A DNA stretch of 17,306 bases from JAAZIN01 sp033809435 (lineage in GTDB: Bacteria > Bacillota > Dethiobacteria > DTU022), in contig JAPXLS010000024.1 in assembly GCA_033809435.1 (NCBI GenBank), forward strand, positions 1-17,306, read 5' to 3'. The notes beneath the pieces are model-generated. The model did no database searches. It was not told the origin of the DNA and saw only the letters and a list, made by a program, of their open reading frames with translations. The stretch's first letter is position 1, and each line of letters begins with the position of its first letter. A program made the position numbers and the translations under genes. This document shows, piece after piece, positions 1 to 8,300 of this stretch.

Positions 1-218
1 GGGCAATGCAATTTTGCAGCCCCGGGCACCGTCCCCACTCCTATCATAGAAACATAACGGCCCCTTTGGCAGTCCGGAAAGGGTACAGGTTCGGGTAAAG
101 CGAGTACAGGTTTGGTACAGGTGGATGCAGATCCTTCGGAGGGGGTATGAAGAAGGACGGTTCCCCCGGTATGGGGTTATACCGGAGGAACCGTCCCCTG
201 TGATATATTGTGGTGCCG
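1..218. other. Intergenic region, no gene seen
   Basis: No convincing coding region lies here; open frames overlap the hsp20 gene or have no family resemblance. The stretch holds a CCGTCCCC token at 29-36, three near copies of GTACAGGT(T) beginning at 83, 104 and 115, and the 42-bp hairpin listed separately. It lies downstream of the minus-strand hsp20 gene, so it is probably its 3' flank plus repeat debris. Confidence 0.6.
155..196. repeat. 42-bp hairpin downstream of hsp20
   Basis: Arms 155-172 and 179-196 are 18 bp each with a single mismatch and a 6-nt loop (GGGGTT). It sits 22 bp past the hsp20 stop. Read on the minus strand it is followed by TTCTTC, a weak U-rich tail, so it could terminate hsp20 transcription. 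The outer arms carry the CCGTCCCC/GGACGG token that recurs in other gaps of this window, so it may equally be a small repeat element. The hairpin itself is directly visible; its role is inference. Confidence 0.6.
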
Positions 219-665
219 CTACTCAGCTTCTTCGATGTCGATTTCCCTGGGCTGCACTTCCGCCTTTTTGGGTATGTTGATTTCAATGATCCCGTTTTTG
301 AACTTTGCACTGGCCTTTTCCCGATCCACTTCCACGGGCAGGGGAATGGTCCGCGCATACTTGCCGTATGCTCTTTCGCAGCAGTAATAATTTTCCTTCT
401 TGACTTCCTCATCCCGCTTGATCTCGCCCGAGATGATCAGGTTGTTTTCGGAAAGCGACAGCTTTACATCCTTCTTATCCACACCCGGAAGCTCCACCAT
501 GACGATCAGCTTCTCGTCGCTGTCGATTATGTCAACTGCCGGTTCCCACATCCCGCCTGCCGGCCATCCGCTTCTGACACCGCGCGGACTCTGCACGATA
601 TCAAAGAAATCATCGAACAGGCTCCGTACCAACCGCCGCCTCGGCTCCCATCTGATCAGGTCCAT
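219..665 (-). CDS. Hsp20/alpha-crystallin small heat-shock protein
   Basis: ATP-independent holdase chaperone of 148 aa, the usual length for bacterial small heat-shock proteins; acts in the cytoplasm as oligomers that bind unfolding proteins. Residues 1-40 are the variable N-terminal arm (begins MDLIRWEP, with an F/D-rich stretch), and about 41-135 form the alpha-crystallin domain with the ELPGVDKKDVKLSL block (58-71) and the family signature FKNGIIEINIPK (122-133). The C-terminal tail has an IxI motif (I142-D-I144), which docks neighbouring dimers. The ATG start has GGAGGTG (671-677) 5 nt upstream. It has its own promoter inside the end of the upstream endonuclease gene. No CIRCE-type inverted repeat is visible, so HrcA control is not indicated. 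Confidence 0.96.
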   Translation of the reverse strand: MDLIRWEPRRRLVRSLFDDFFDIVQSPRGVRSGWPAGGMWEPAVDIIDSDEKLIVMVELPGVDKKDVKLSLSENNLIISGEIKRDEEVKKENYYCCERAYGKYARTIPLPVEVDREKASAKFKNGIIEINIPKKAEVQPREIDIEEAE

Positions 666-737
666 GAGAACACCTCCGTTTTATGTTTTTTGCGATGGTC
701 CGTTGGCTTGCCATGCCATCATCACCATCTTATGTTA

Positions 738-765
738 ATTATAGCAAGATGTTTGGTTTTGTCAA
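738..765 (-). promoter_or_regulatory. Consensus sigma-A promoter for hsp20
   Basis: On the minus strand, TTGACA (765-760) and TATAAT (743-738) are both perfect consensus hexamers, separated by 16 nt. The leader to the hsp20 ATG is about 65 nt. The -35 box overlaps the stop codon of the upstream EndoQ-like gene (762-764). Two near-identical 11-bp repeats, GGCTTG(C/G)CATG at 705-715 and 768-778, flank the promoter and might bind a regulator; that is speculation. Confidence 0.85.
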
Positions 766-2054
766 TAGGCTTGGCATGATTCTTGCTGTGGTGACAGGGG
801 GGAACCGGACCCCTGGGAGCTGAATTTGATCTTGCCGTAGGCTCCGTCATAACCGGGTTCTATCTCCAGCTCCCCACGCCTCAGCCGGCCGATGCTCCCG
901 GCAGCGGCGGCGCCGGCGACAGGCTCGATGTCATTCAGCGGGGCCCGGCGCAGGATGAAGAGCTCCGGTCCCAGTTCACGCAGCAGTTCGCGATATCCGT
1001 GCATGACTTTTTTGCAGGCGGTGGCAAAGCCGCCGGCGGCCATGAGCACGTCAAGCAGCGGCACCAGGCTTTCAAAATGCTTTTTTGCTGCGGGAACGAA
1101 GCCCTCACTGCGGTCTGCCAGCGCCTCCACGCGGTGGAGCACCCCGGTGGTGATGCGGCCGCCGCAAAGGGGACAGATGCCGCCCGCGGCCCTGGTCTCC
1201 GCGGGCTTGAAGCACACCTTGCACTTCCTGTGCCCGTCATAGTGGTATTTGCCCTGCTCGGGGTAGAACTCGATGGTGCCGTAGAATTCATCTGCTTCCT
1301 TTTTTTCCAGGGCGCAGCGGATATGCCCGTACGAGAGCTCCGTATGGAAGATGTTCGCTTCCCGGCCCAGTTTGACCGGGGAGTGGGCATCGGAATTGGA
1401 GACGAGCGTGTAGCGATCCAGTGCGGAAAGCCGCCAGTTCATGGGCGGGTCGGAGGAAAGCCCCGTCTCCAGGGCATGGATCTGACCCGTCAGATCTCCG
1501 AAGCACTCTTCAATGTCGTCGAAGCCGGAGTAAGCGCCGTACAGGGAGAAATGGGGGGTCCAGATGTGGGCCGGGATGAAGACGGCCCCGGGACACAGCT
1601 CCAGGACGATGGCCAGCAGCTCCCTGCTGTCCAGGCCCAGGATGGGCCGGCCGTCGGAATGCAGGTTGCCGATTCGCTCCAGGCGGCGCGCTATGGCGGC
1701 GGCCGGCTCCAGGCCGGGCAGCAGGATGAGATGATGCACTTTCCGCACCCTGCCGTATTTTTTGTAGATGGTGCTGATCTCGCCCGAAACGATGAAGTGG
1801 GGGCGCAGTGCGGGGCCGGCGACGGGGTCTTCAATTCGGCGGTCACGCTTGAGCGTGTACAGCCCTTCCGCCGCCGGCTCCAGTTTCTCCGCCAGTTCCT
1901 CCCGCCAGGCGGGATGGGTAAAATCGCCGGTGCCGACAACCTTGATTCCCTTGCGCCTGGCCCAGAGATCCAGCATCTCGGGAGTTGTCTCCTTGCTGGT
2001 GGCTATGGAGTACCTTGAATGGATGTGAAAATCTGCAATGAACATTTCAGCCAT
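762..2054 (-). CDS. Endonuclease Q family protein (PHP domain plus zinc ribbon)
   Basis: 430 aa. Resembles the PHP-domain family (formerly TIGR00375) that includes archaeal and Bacillus endonuclease Q, which nicks DNA 5' of deaminated bases such as uracil and hypoxanthine. The PHP metal-site residues are in place: H10 and H12 (DFHIHSRYS), D44 and H47 (GTGDFTHP), E92, H107/H108, H163 (PAHIW), D222 and H224 (SNSDAHSP). A four-cysteine zinc ribbon follows (C278, C281, C294, C297), then a helical C-terminal region; the last 20 or so residues are low-complexity. The first ATG has AAAGGTGA (2066-2059) close upstream; the alternative Met4 would be too far from it. Family membership is well supported; activity on deaminated DNA is inferred. 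Confidence 0.88.
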   Translation of the reverse strand: MAEMFIADFHIHSRYSIATSKETTPEMLDLWARRKGIKVVGTGDFTHPAWREELAEKLEPAAEGLYTLKRDRRIEDPVAGPALRPHFIVSGEISTIYKKYGRVRKVHHLILLPGLEPAAAIARRLERIGNLHSDGRPILGLDSRELLAIVLELCPGAVFIPAHIWTPHFSLYGAYSGFDDIEECFGDLTGQIHALETGLSSDPPMNWRLSALDRYTLVSNSDAHSPVKLGREANIFHTELSYGHIRCALEKKEADEFYGTIEFYPEQGKYHYDGHRKCKVCFKPAETRAAGGICPLCGGRITTGVLHRVEALADRSEGFVPAAKKHFESLVPLLDVLMAAGGFATACKKVMHGYRELLRELGPELFILRRAPLNDIEPVAGAAAAGSIGRLRRGELEIEPGYDGAYGKIKFSSQGSGSPLSPQQESCQAY

Positions 2055-2352
2055 GGTTTCACCTTTTATGATTTTAGTCCGGCGCTTTGCCGTGGCGGCG
2101 CCAGATCATGATTTGGCTTTCGAGGCGGCCAAATCCTTCCGGGGCCCCCCTTCACGGGAGCGGTATAAACTGCCAGCCCCCCCGCCCCTCGGAACTGCCG
2201 GGCTTGCCCCGCCTTCCCTGTCCGGCCCCCCACCCGGCCCTCCAGGGAAAAGGGCTGTTCCTCCATTGTGTATTTACATACCTGCCTGGATATAGTATTA
2301 TAAGCATACAATAAACATATATAAATACTACCGGTGGAGGTGGCTTGGCATT
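2055..2352. other. Divergent intergenic region with C-rich tract
   Basis: This 298-bp gap separates the divergent EndoQ-like gene and the toxin-antitoxin operon. Positions about 2140-2250 are strongly C-rich on the plus strand, with several runs of six or seven C. A small inverted repeat, ATTTGGC/GCCAAAT, lies at 2111-2117 and 2128-2134 with a 10-nt loop. The base composition switches abruptly to AT-rich after about 2265, where the toxin-antitoxin promoter lies. No gene is credible here. Confidence 0.5.
2273..2301 (+). promoter_or_regulatory. Promoter of the toxin-antitoxin operon
   Basis: TTTACA (2273-2278), a 17-nt spacer and TATTAT (2296-2301), each one mismatch from the sigma-A consensus. 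The AT-rich stretch from 2296 to 2330 just downstream is a plausible site for antitoxin autorepression, as is usual in Phd/YefM operons, but no clean palindrome was found there. Confidence 0.6.
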
Positions 2353-2637
2353 ATGCAGATCAAACCTTCTGCGGCAATCCGCAAAAATTACAATGAAATA
2401 TCCGAGCTGTGCAAGAGAACGGGAGAACCGGTATTCTTGACCAAAAATGGCGAGGGCGATCTTGTGGTCATGGACATCGAAACCTATGTCCGGAGGGAAA
2501 GCATGCTCAAGCTGCGGGAAAAGCTGATCAGCGTTGAAGAGGAAAGGTTGAAAGGGGCAGCGGGCTGCTCCATTGACGAAGTATCTGCCGTGATGCGGCA
2601 GGCTATCCGGGAGGTTTTGGATGAGCGGCGAAAGTAA
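2353..2637 (+). CDS. Phd/YefM-family antitoxin
   Basis: 94 aa, the usual size of a Phd/YefM antitoxin. The N-terminal half shows the fold's typical pattern: an opening beta strand and helix (IKPSAAIRKNYNEIS), then the EPVFLTKNGEGDLVVMDIETY block (residues about 26-46) that forms the DNA-binding dimer. The C-terminal half is a charged helix expected to wrap the toxin. GGAGG (2336-2340) is 12 nt from the ATG, a little long. The gene overlaps the toxin gene by 17 bp, so the two are translationally coupled. By family knowledge it neutralises the toxin and represses the shared promoter. Confidence 0.93.
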   Translation: MQIKPSAAIRKNYNEISELCKRTGEPVFLTKNGEGDLVVMDIETYVRRESMLKLREKLISVEEERLKGAAGCSIDEVSAVMRQAIREVLDERRK

Positions 2638-2944
2638 AGGTCGCTACAATGTGATCATTTCCGGAGAAGCACTGCAGATGCTTCTCTCCCATGCCCGCTT
2701 TTTGGCCCGGGTCAGCGAACCCGCCGCCCTGCGCCTGGTGGAAACCTTTGAAAAAAAGGCACGTTCACTGGAGAGTTGGCCCGAACGAAACCCCCGGCTG
2801 GTCGATCCCGCAATTCCCGCAGGGAAATACCGCAAATTGTTGATGGAAAAAAGATATCTGCTTCTTTATCAGATCAAGGAAAACAGGGTGTACGTGGATG
2901 CTGTGCTGGATACCCGCCAGGATTATGGGTGGCTGCTCCGGTAA
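2621..2944 (+). CDS. RelE/ParE-family toxin
   Basis: 107 aa. The order of elements fits the RelE/ParE fold: a strand near the start (YNVIISGEAL), two helices with LARVSEPAALRLVETFEKKARSLESWPERNP (29-59), then the strand block GKYRKLLMEKRYLLLYQI (68-85) and VYVDAVLDTRQDYGWLL at the end. It follows the antitoxin with a 17-bp overlap and has GGGAGG 6-8 nt upstream of its ATG within the antitoxin gene. RelE-type members cut mRNA on the ribosome and ParE-type members poison gyrase; the sequence alone does not separate them. The length and intact frame give no sign of decay. Confidence 0.9.
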   Translation: MSGESKGRYNVIISGEALQMLLSHARFLARVSEPAALRLVETFEKKARSLESWPERNPRLVDPAIPAGKYRKLLMEKRYLLLYQIKENRVYVDAVLDTRQDYGWLLR

Positions 2945-3045
2945 ACCCTTCGCCGGCCGAAATTCCCGGCAAGCAAGGCTGTCTCGAACAGTTATCAACC
3001 ACAGACCAAACCCCTCCCCTCACTAGCCAAAATAAGTTTTTCCCG

Positions 3046-3074
3046 TTGACAGCTGCCGGCATGGTCAATATAAT
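3046..3074 (+). promoter_or_regulatory. Perfect consensus promoter of the Phd-Uma2 gene
   Basis: TTGACA (3046-3051), a spacer of exactly 17 nt and TATAAT (3069-3074) match the ideal sigma-A promoter at all twelve bases. It drives the GTG-started Phd-Uma2 fusion 41 bp downstream. A promoter this strong in front of a nuclease-like gene suggests that a repressor holds it down. Confidence 0.9.
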
Positions 3075-3077
3075 GAG

Positions 3078-3087
3078 CTTAGCTAAG
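3078..3087. promoter_or_regulatory. 10-bp palindrome, candidate operator
   Basis: CTTAGCTAAG is a perfect palindrome starting 3 bp after the -10 box, where a bound protein would block RNA polymerase. The flanks GAG and ACTC add partial outer symmetry offset by one base. The gene's own N-terminal Phd-like domain is the obvious candidate binder; this is inference. Confidence 0.5.
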
Positions 3088-3115
3088 ACTCAGTATTAGC
3101 CAAGGGGGCTGCCCT

Positions 3116-3847
3116 GTGGAAGTTCCGTCAACAGAAGTGCAGAATAATTTTGGGCGTTACCTCAAACTGGCGAATTTCGAAGAGATCATTGTAACCAGGA
3201 ACGGGAAAAGAGTTGCCGTGCTGGAACCCTACCGTGGACAGAAGGATCTGCCTTCAATGTCAGCGGAGCAGGCTGGAGGATATGATCCCGGGAGCAAAGC
3301 CCTGTCCTACGAGGACTTCCTGAAGCTGGCCGAGGGGAGCGAGCGTCGTTTTGAATATATCGACGGAGAGGTCCACGCCCTTACATCACCCTCCTTTGAT
3401 CATCAAGCGGTGATCATGGAGCTGGCCCAGCTGCTCTATCGCCACTTCGAGGGAGAAAAATGCCGCCCTCTGACTGCTCCCCTGGATATCACCCTCTCCG
3501 TGGAAAAAAGCAAGAGTGTAGTCCAGCCCGATCTGGTGGTGATCTGTGACACCGAAAATATTGATAAGACTCGCCATTACAGCGGAGTTCCCGATCTGGT
3601 AGTTGAAGTGCTGTCGGCATCCACACGAATGAAAGACATGGTAAAAAAGCTCAATCTCTATCTCTGCGGCGGCGTCAAGGAGTACTGGATCGTCAACCCT
3701 TTTCGCCGTGAGATCTACACCTATCTCTTCGAAGAAGATGATGTCAAGGATTACCGCGTTTACAAGGGCGGGGAGATATTGAAATCCGCCATTTTTGACG
3801 GCCTGGAGGCGGCGCTGGAGCAAGTGTTCGCCCCGCTGGACCTTTGA
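3116..3847 (+). CDS. Fusion of Phd-like antitoxin domain and Uma2 (DUF820) nuclease
   Basis: 243 aa. Residues 1-39 match the Phd/YefM DNA-binding half (VPSTEVQNNFGRYL, then IIVTRNGKRVAVLEP). A linker (40-60) leads to a full Uma2/DUF820 domain, 62-240, a PD-(D/E)XK-fold family abundant in some bacteria and still poorly understood. Visible fold landmarks are RFEYIDGEV (78-86), QPDL with D139, VVEVLS with E164, D174 and K178/K179, and GVKEYWIVNP (186-195). The GTG start has AAGGGGG 7 nt or so upstream; no nearer in-frame start fits. The gene has its own promoter and a palindrome next to it. I infer a self-regulating protein; whether it is a toxin, a defence nuclease or a transposition-linked protein is not shown. 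Confidence 0.88.
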   Translation: MEVPSTEVQNNFGRYLKLANFEEIIVTRNGKRVAVLEPYRGQKDLPSMSAEQAGGYDPGSKALSYEDFLKLAEGSERRFEYIDGEVHALTSPSFDHQAVIMELAQLLYRHFEGEKCRPLTAPLDITLSVEKSKSVVQPDLVVICDTENIDKTRHYSGVPDLVVEVLSASTRMKDMVKKLNLYLCGGVKEYWIVNPFRREIYTYLFEEDDVKDYRVYKGGEILKSAIFDGLEAALEQVFAPLDL

Positions 3848-4068
3848 AATCCGCCGGCAAAGCGCATCATGCCTCGCTGCCGCTATGGCCAATCGCCAAA
3901 ATGAGCCATAGTCTGCCGTCCCCCTAACTCGACAAAGCCTGCCAAAGCCTCCGTCCCCGCTGCTGATTGAAAAGGATTATCCCCTGTTCAAGCCGAAATA
4001 GTTCAGGTGGTGGCAGCGCTCCTTGTTGCTGCCGCCGCCGGTATCAAATACATAGATGGAGGCCTGTG
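3848..4068. other. Intergenic region with CCGTCCCC tokens
   Basis: No gene. Two copies of CCGTCCCC (3916-3923 and 3951-3958) are separated by 27 bp, in an arrangement echoed at 12746-12774. No strong promoter was found for the downstream nuclease operon. The frame of the next gene is open back to 3967 but that extension is Cys/Arg/Ser-rich and unlike the family. Confidence 0.5.
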
Positions 4069-5337
4069 ATGACGGATTTCACCTTTATCCACGCCGCCGA
4101 TATTCATCTGGACAGCCCCCTTCTGGGGCTGGAGCGTTACGAGGGGGCCCCGGTGGAATATGTGCGGGGGGCGACTCGCCGGGCCTTCAAAAATATGGCG
4201 GACCTGGCCCTGAAGGAGGAAGTTAAATTTTTACTTCTGGCCGGCGATCTGTACGACGGCGACTGGCGCGACTCCAACACCGGGCTCTTCTTTGCCTCAC
4301 AGGCGGCCCGGCTCCGGGAGGCGGATATAAAGATCTTCCTGGTCCGCGGAAATCACGATGCCGCCAGCCAGATCACCCGCCAGCTGCGCCTGCCCGACAA
4401 TGTCTGCGACCTCTCCACGGAGTATCCCGAGACGAAAGTGCTGGAGGATCTGGGCGTGGCCATTCACGGCCAGGGTTTCCCCACCGCGGCCCTCCTTGAC
4501 GACCTCTCCCGGCAGTATCCCGAACCGCTGCCGGGCTATTTCAACATCGGCCTGCTGCATACCTGCGCCACCGGCAGGGAGGGGCATGACAATTACGCCC
4601 CCTGCGACATCGGCTACCTGAAAAACAAGGGCTACGGCTACTGGGCTCTGGGCCATGTCCACAAGCAGGAGATCATCAGCGAGGAACCCTGGATCATCTT
4701 CCCCGGAAACACGCAGGGCCGTCATATCCGGGAGAGCGGCGCCAAGGGGTGCCTGCTGGTGCGGGTCCGGGAGAGGCAAATCGCGAACATTGAGCGGCGG
4801 ATGCTGGATATCCTGCGCTGGCATCCCTGTCAGATAGATGTGGGAGATCTGCTCACGTACGATCAGGTCCTGGAGGCAGCCCGGAAAAACATTGACCGGG
4901 CGCTGGCCCGGAGCGAGGGGCGCCTGCTGGCGCTGCGCCTGATTTTTACCGGCGCCGGCGGCATCCACCATAAACTGGCCGGCAACCGCGACCGCCTCCG
5001 CGATGATCTGCGCTCGCTGGCCATGGAAAGCGGGCCCGACAGCGCCTGGGTGGAGAAGGTGCAGCTGAAAACGGTGCCCCGGGCCGGAGCGAAAGATATG
5101 CAGCCGGGAAGCCCCCTGGCTTCCCTGCTGCAGTATGCCGGCGAATTCAGCAGCGATGAAAAACTGATGGATGAGCTGATCTCCGAACTGCAGCGTGACC
5201 GGAATGCGCTGCCCGCCGACATCTTTGCTTCGGGGGAACTGGACCCGGCAGATCCCGCATACCTGCGGGAACTTCTGTCCGAGGCGGAAGAGATGATTCT
5301 GTCACGACTTCTGGAAAAGGAGCCCGATCTGGGATGA
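4069..5337 (+). CDS. SbcD/YhaO-like DNA repair metallophosphoesterase
   Basis: 422 aa from the ATG at 4069, chosen because GGAGG (4057-4062) lies just upstream and the conserved DFTFIHAADIHLDSP starts here; an in-frame ATG at 3967 gives a 34-residue unrelated extension. The Mre11/SbcD calcineurin-like motifs are all present: D11-x-H13, GD (59-60), GNHD (94-97), H164 (LLHT) and GHVH (195-198), which bind two Mn2+ ions. The capping and C-terminal regions (about 270-422) resemble YhaO of Bacillus rather than canonical SbcD. It overlaps the ATPase gene by ATGA, as expected for an obligate nuclease-ATPase complex acting on DNA ends and hairpins. Substrate is inferred from the family. Confidence 0.93.
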   Translation: MTDFTFIHAADIHLDSPLLGLERYEGAPVEYVRGATRRAFKNMADLALKEEVKFLLLAGDLYDGDWRDSNTGLFFASQAARLREADIKIFLVRGNHDAASQITRQLRLPDNVCDLSTEYPETKVLEDLGVAIHGQGFPTAALLDDLSRQYPEPLPGYFNIGLLHTCATGREGHDNYAPCDIGYLKNKGYGYWALGHVHKQEIISEEPWIIFPGNTQGRHIRESGAKGCLLVRVRERQIANIERRMLDILRWHPCQIDVGDLLTYDQVLEAARKNIDRALARSEGRLLALRLIFTGAGGIHHKLAGNRDRLRDDLRSLAMESGPDSAWVEKVQLKTVPRAGAKDMQPGSPLASLLQYAGEFSSDEKLMDELISELQRDRNALPADIFASGELDPADPAYLRELLSEAEEMILSRLLEKEPDLG

Positions 5338-8300
5338 GGATCAAAGAGCTCGGCCTCGTGGCCTTCGGTCTGTTCAGCGATTACCGGATCGATCTGGCCG
5401 GGAACAGGGGTTTGACCCTGATTTACGGCCTGAATGAAGCGGGCAAGTCCACCGTCCTGCGCGCCATCCAGGACTTCCTCTACGGCATACCCTTGAGAAG
5501 CCCCGATGCATACTTTCATCCTGCCGGCGATCTGCGCATTCAGGCAGTCCTCGAAACCGCCGCAGGCGGAGAACTGAAACTGGCGCGGCGCAAGGGGAAA
5601 AAGAACACCCTGCTGGATGAAGAGGGCCTGCCGGTGGAGGAAGATGTCCTGCGGCGGCTTCTGGGATCCATTGACCGGGAAGCCTACGCCCTCATGTTCG
5701 GCATGAATCACCACAGCCTGCGCCGGGGAGGCGAAGAGCTGCTGCGGGGCAAAGGCGCCCTGGGTGAGGCGCTTTTCGAGGCGGCCTCGGGAATGGGCGG
5801 TATGCGCGAGCTCTTTCAGGAGCTGGAACAGGAGGCGGGCGATCTTTTCAAGCCCGCCGGCACCAGGCCGCCCATGAACGCCAATATCAGGGAGTACAAC
5901 GAGGCGAAGAAAAAGGTTGCAGAGCTCTCCCTGGCGCCCCGGAAGTGGCGCGAGCTGGAAGAGGAGTATCTGGAGCAGAAGAAAAAGGTGGAACAGCTGA
6001 GGGAACTTGAAAGGAGCCTGAACAGGGATCGAACCCGCATCGTGCGGTTGATGAAAACGCTGCCCCTGGCGGCCCGCCGGGATGAAAATATGGAGGAAAT
6101 CACTTTGCTGGGCCGCCTGCCCCTGCTGGCCCAGGATTTCAGGGAAAAATATCAGGAGCTGTCGGGCAAGCGCAGCGATGCAGCCCGGGATCTGGAAAAA
6201 GCCGAAGAGGAGAAAAGGAGCCTGGAGGCGGATCTGGGGACCATCATCATTCCGGAAGGACTTCTGGAGCACGCCGGGGAGATCTCGGCCTTGCAGGAGC
6301 GATTGGATACCTACCGCAATTGCAGGAAAAGGGTCCCCGCCCTGGAGGGGGAGATCACCGGACTTGAGCATGAAGCCGCGGTCCTGCTCCGCCGGGTGAA
6401 ACCATCCTGCCCTTCCCTGGAAGAGGCGGAATCCATGAGGCTGCCCCTGGCTGCTGTTGAAGAGATCAACCATCTGGCGGAAAGTTACCCGCTGCTGTCG
6501 CAGGAGTTGGCCGTCAGGCAAGACCGGATCAGGGAGCTGCAAAGGGATCTGGAAGAGCAGGCTTCGGAAAGGGCAAGATGCGGCCCCCGGAAGGATGCGG
6601 GCGGGCTCAGCAAGGCGCTGAACAGGGCGCGGAAAAGGGGCAGCCTGGAGGGCGAGCTGAAAAGAGTCCGCACGGAAATGGCGGACAGGGAGCAGGGACT
6701 GACGGCCGCACTCGGGGCCCTGGGACTCTATAAGGGCACCCTGCAGCAGCTGCCGGCGCTGCCGCTCCCCCTGATGGAGACAGTGCGCAAATTTGAGACG
6801 AATTTCAAGGCGCTGCAGGACCGGCTGCATTGGATAGATGAACACATGGCCGGAGAAGAAAGCAAGCTGGCCGGCTACCGGGAACAGCCGGCCGGTGAGA
6901 AGCAGGGCGGCGAGGTCGGGGAAGAGGGACTGGAAGAGGCCAGAAAGGTCCGCCAGTACGGCTGGCACCTGGTTCGCCGGGCCTGGCTCGAGGGGAAGCG
7001 CGATGAGCAGGAAGAGCAATCCTTCTGCGGCGGCCATCCCCTGCACCTGGCCTATGAAAGGGCTGTGGTCCGGGCCGACAGCCTGGCCGATATGCTCCGC
7101 CGCGAGGCGGGGCGGGCGGAGCGGGGCACCATCTTGCAGGAAGAGATAAACAGGTGCCGCGAACGGATGGAGAGACTCACCGTCGAAAAAAAAGCAAAGA
7201 TCGAAGAAAAAGAAGAGCTGGCCCGGCAGTGGGCCGCCGCCTGGGAGAAATGCGGGATCACGCCGCTGACGCCGCCGGAAATGCTCACCTGGCTGCAGCG
7301 CTGCCGGGAGATACTGGGCGGCCTGGAGCAGCTGAGCGAATCCGGCCGGCGGGAAAGGGAGCTGGTGCAGGCCGCCGCCGCCCACAGGGAGGAAGTGCAC
7401 CGGGAACTGCTGAAACTGGGCGAGGCGGGAGCGGAAGACGGGGAGACCCTGGAAGCGCTGCTGGACAGGGCCCAGGGGATCTCGGAGAAATATATTGATG
7501 CCGCCGGAAGGCTGCAGAGCGCTGCGGAGGCCCACAGGAAGACGGAAAAAGAGCTGGAGAGCGCCCGGCGGCAAGGCGGAGAAGCGGAAAAGGCCCTTGT
7601 TGACTGGCAGAACAAATGGTCCCGGAGCATGGCTGCGGCCGGGCTGCCCGGGGAGACCGCTGCGAAGGCGGCAGCGGCTTACCTGAGGCAGCTGGAGGAA
7701 CTCTTTCAAAAGAAAGAAGAGCTGGAGCGCAGGCGAATAGACCGGGATGAGTCCAAAAGATACATGGCTGATTTTGAAGGGCGGCTGCAAAAGCTGGCCG
7801 CAGGGCTGGCCCCCGATCTGCTGGAGATGCCCGCAGACCATGCCGCAGCGCAGCTGCAGGAGCGGGTGAACGGGGCCCTGCGAAGCAGAGAGAGAAGGGT
7901 AAGCCTGCAGGGGCAGATTGAAAGGACCGAAAAAACCCTTCAGGGCTCAAAAAAGGCACTGGCCGAAGCCGAGTCGGGGATCGGAGAGTTGCTGCGGCAG
8001 GCACAATGCCCCGCGGAGCGGGATCTGCCGGAAGTGATCGAGAAAAGGGAGCGCCAAAAAGAACTGCGCCGTGAGCTGGACAGCCTGGAAAAGCAGCTGC
8101 TGGACCATGGCGGCGGATTGTCTCTGGAGCAGATCGCGGAGGAAAGCAGGGGCGTTGACGGTGATGCCCTGCCCGGCAGGCTGGAAGAGATAGAGCAGAG
8201 GCTGAAAGAAAACCGGGCCGCCCAGGATGAACTGAACCGCACCTTCGGGGTTACCGAAAACAGGTACAGGGAGAAAATCGGGGGCAGCGGCATGGAGGCG

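Noticed and set aside
83..122. Tandem repeat or iteron-like origin from GTACAGGT copies
   Set aside because: Three imperfect short copies with unequal spacing and no replication gene nearby are too weak a signal.
999..2018. 339-codon plus-strand open frame
   Set aside because: It is antisense to the EndoQ-like gene, whose metal-site residues and zinc ribbon show that the minus strand is coding.
3967..4068. Upstream in-frame extension of the SbcD-like gene
   Set aside because: The 34 added residues are Cys/Arg/Ser-rich and unlike the family, and GGAGG lies right before the ATG at 4069.
4863..7841. Very long minus-strand open frame (992 codons) opposite the SbcC-like gene
   Set aside because: It is a by-product of high GC and codon bias on the other strand; the product is Gln/Leu/Pro/Phe-rich without family motifs, and the plus-strand gene has clear ATPase motifs.
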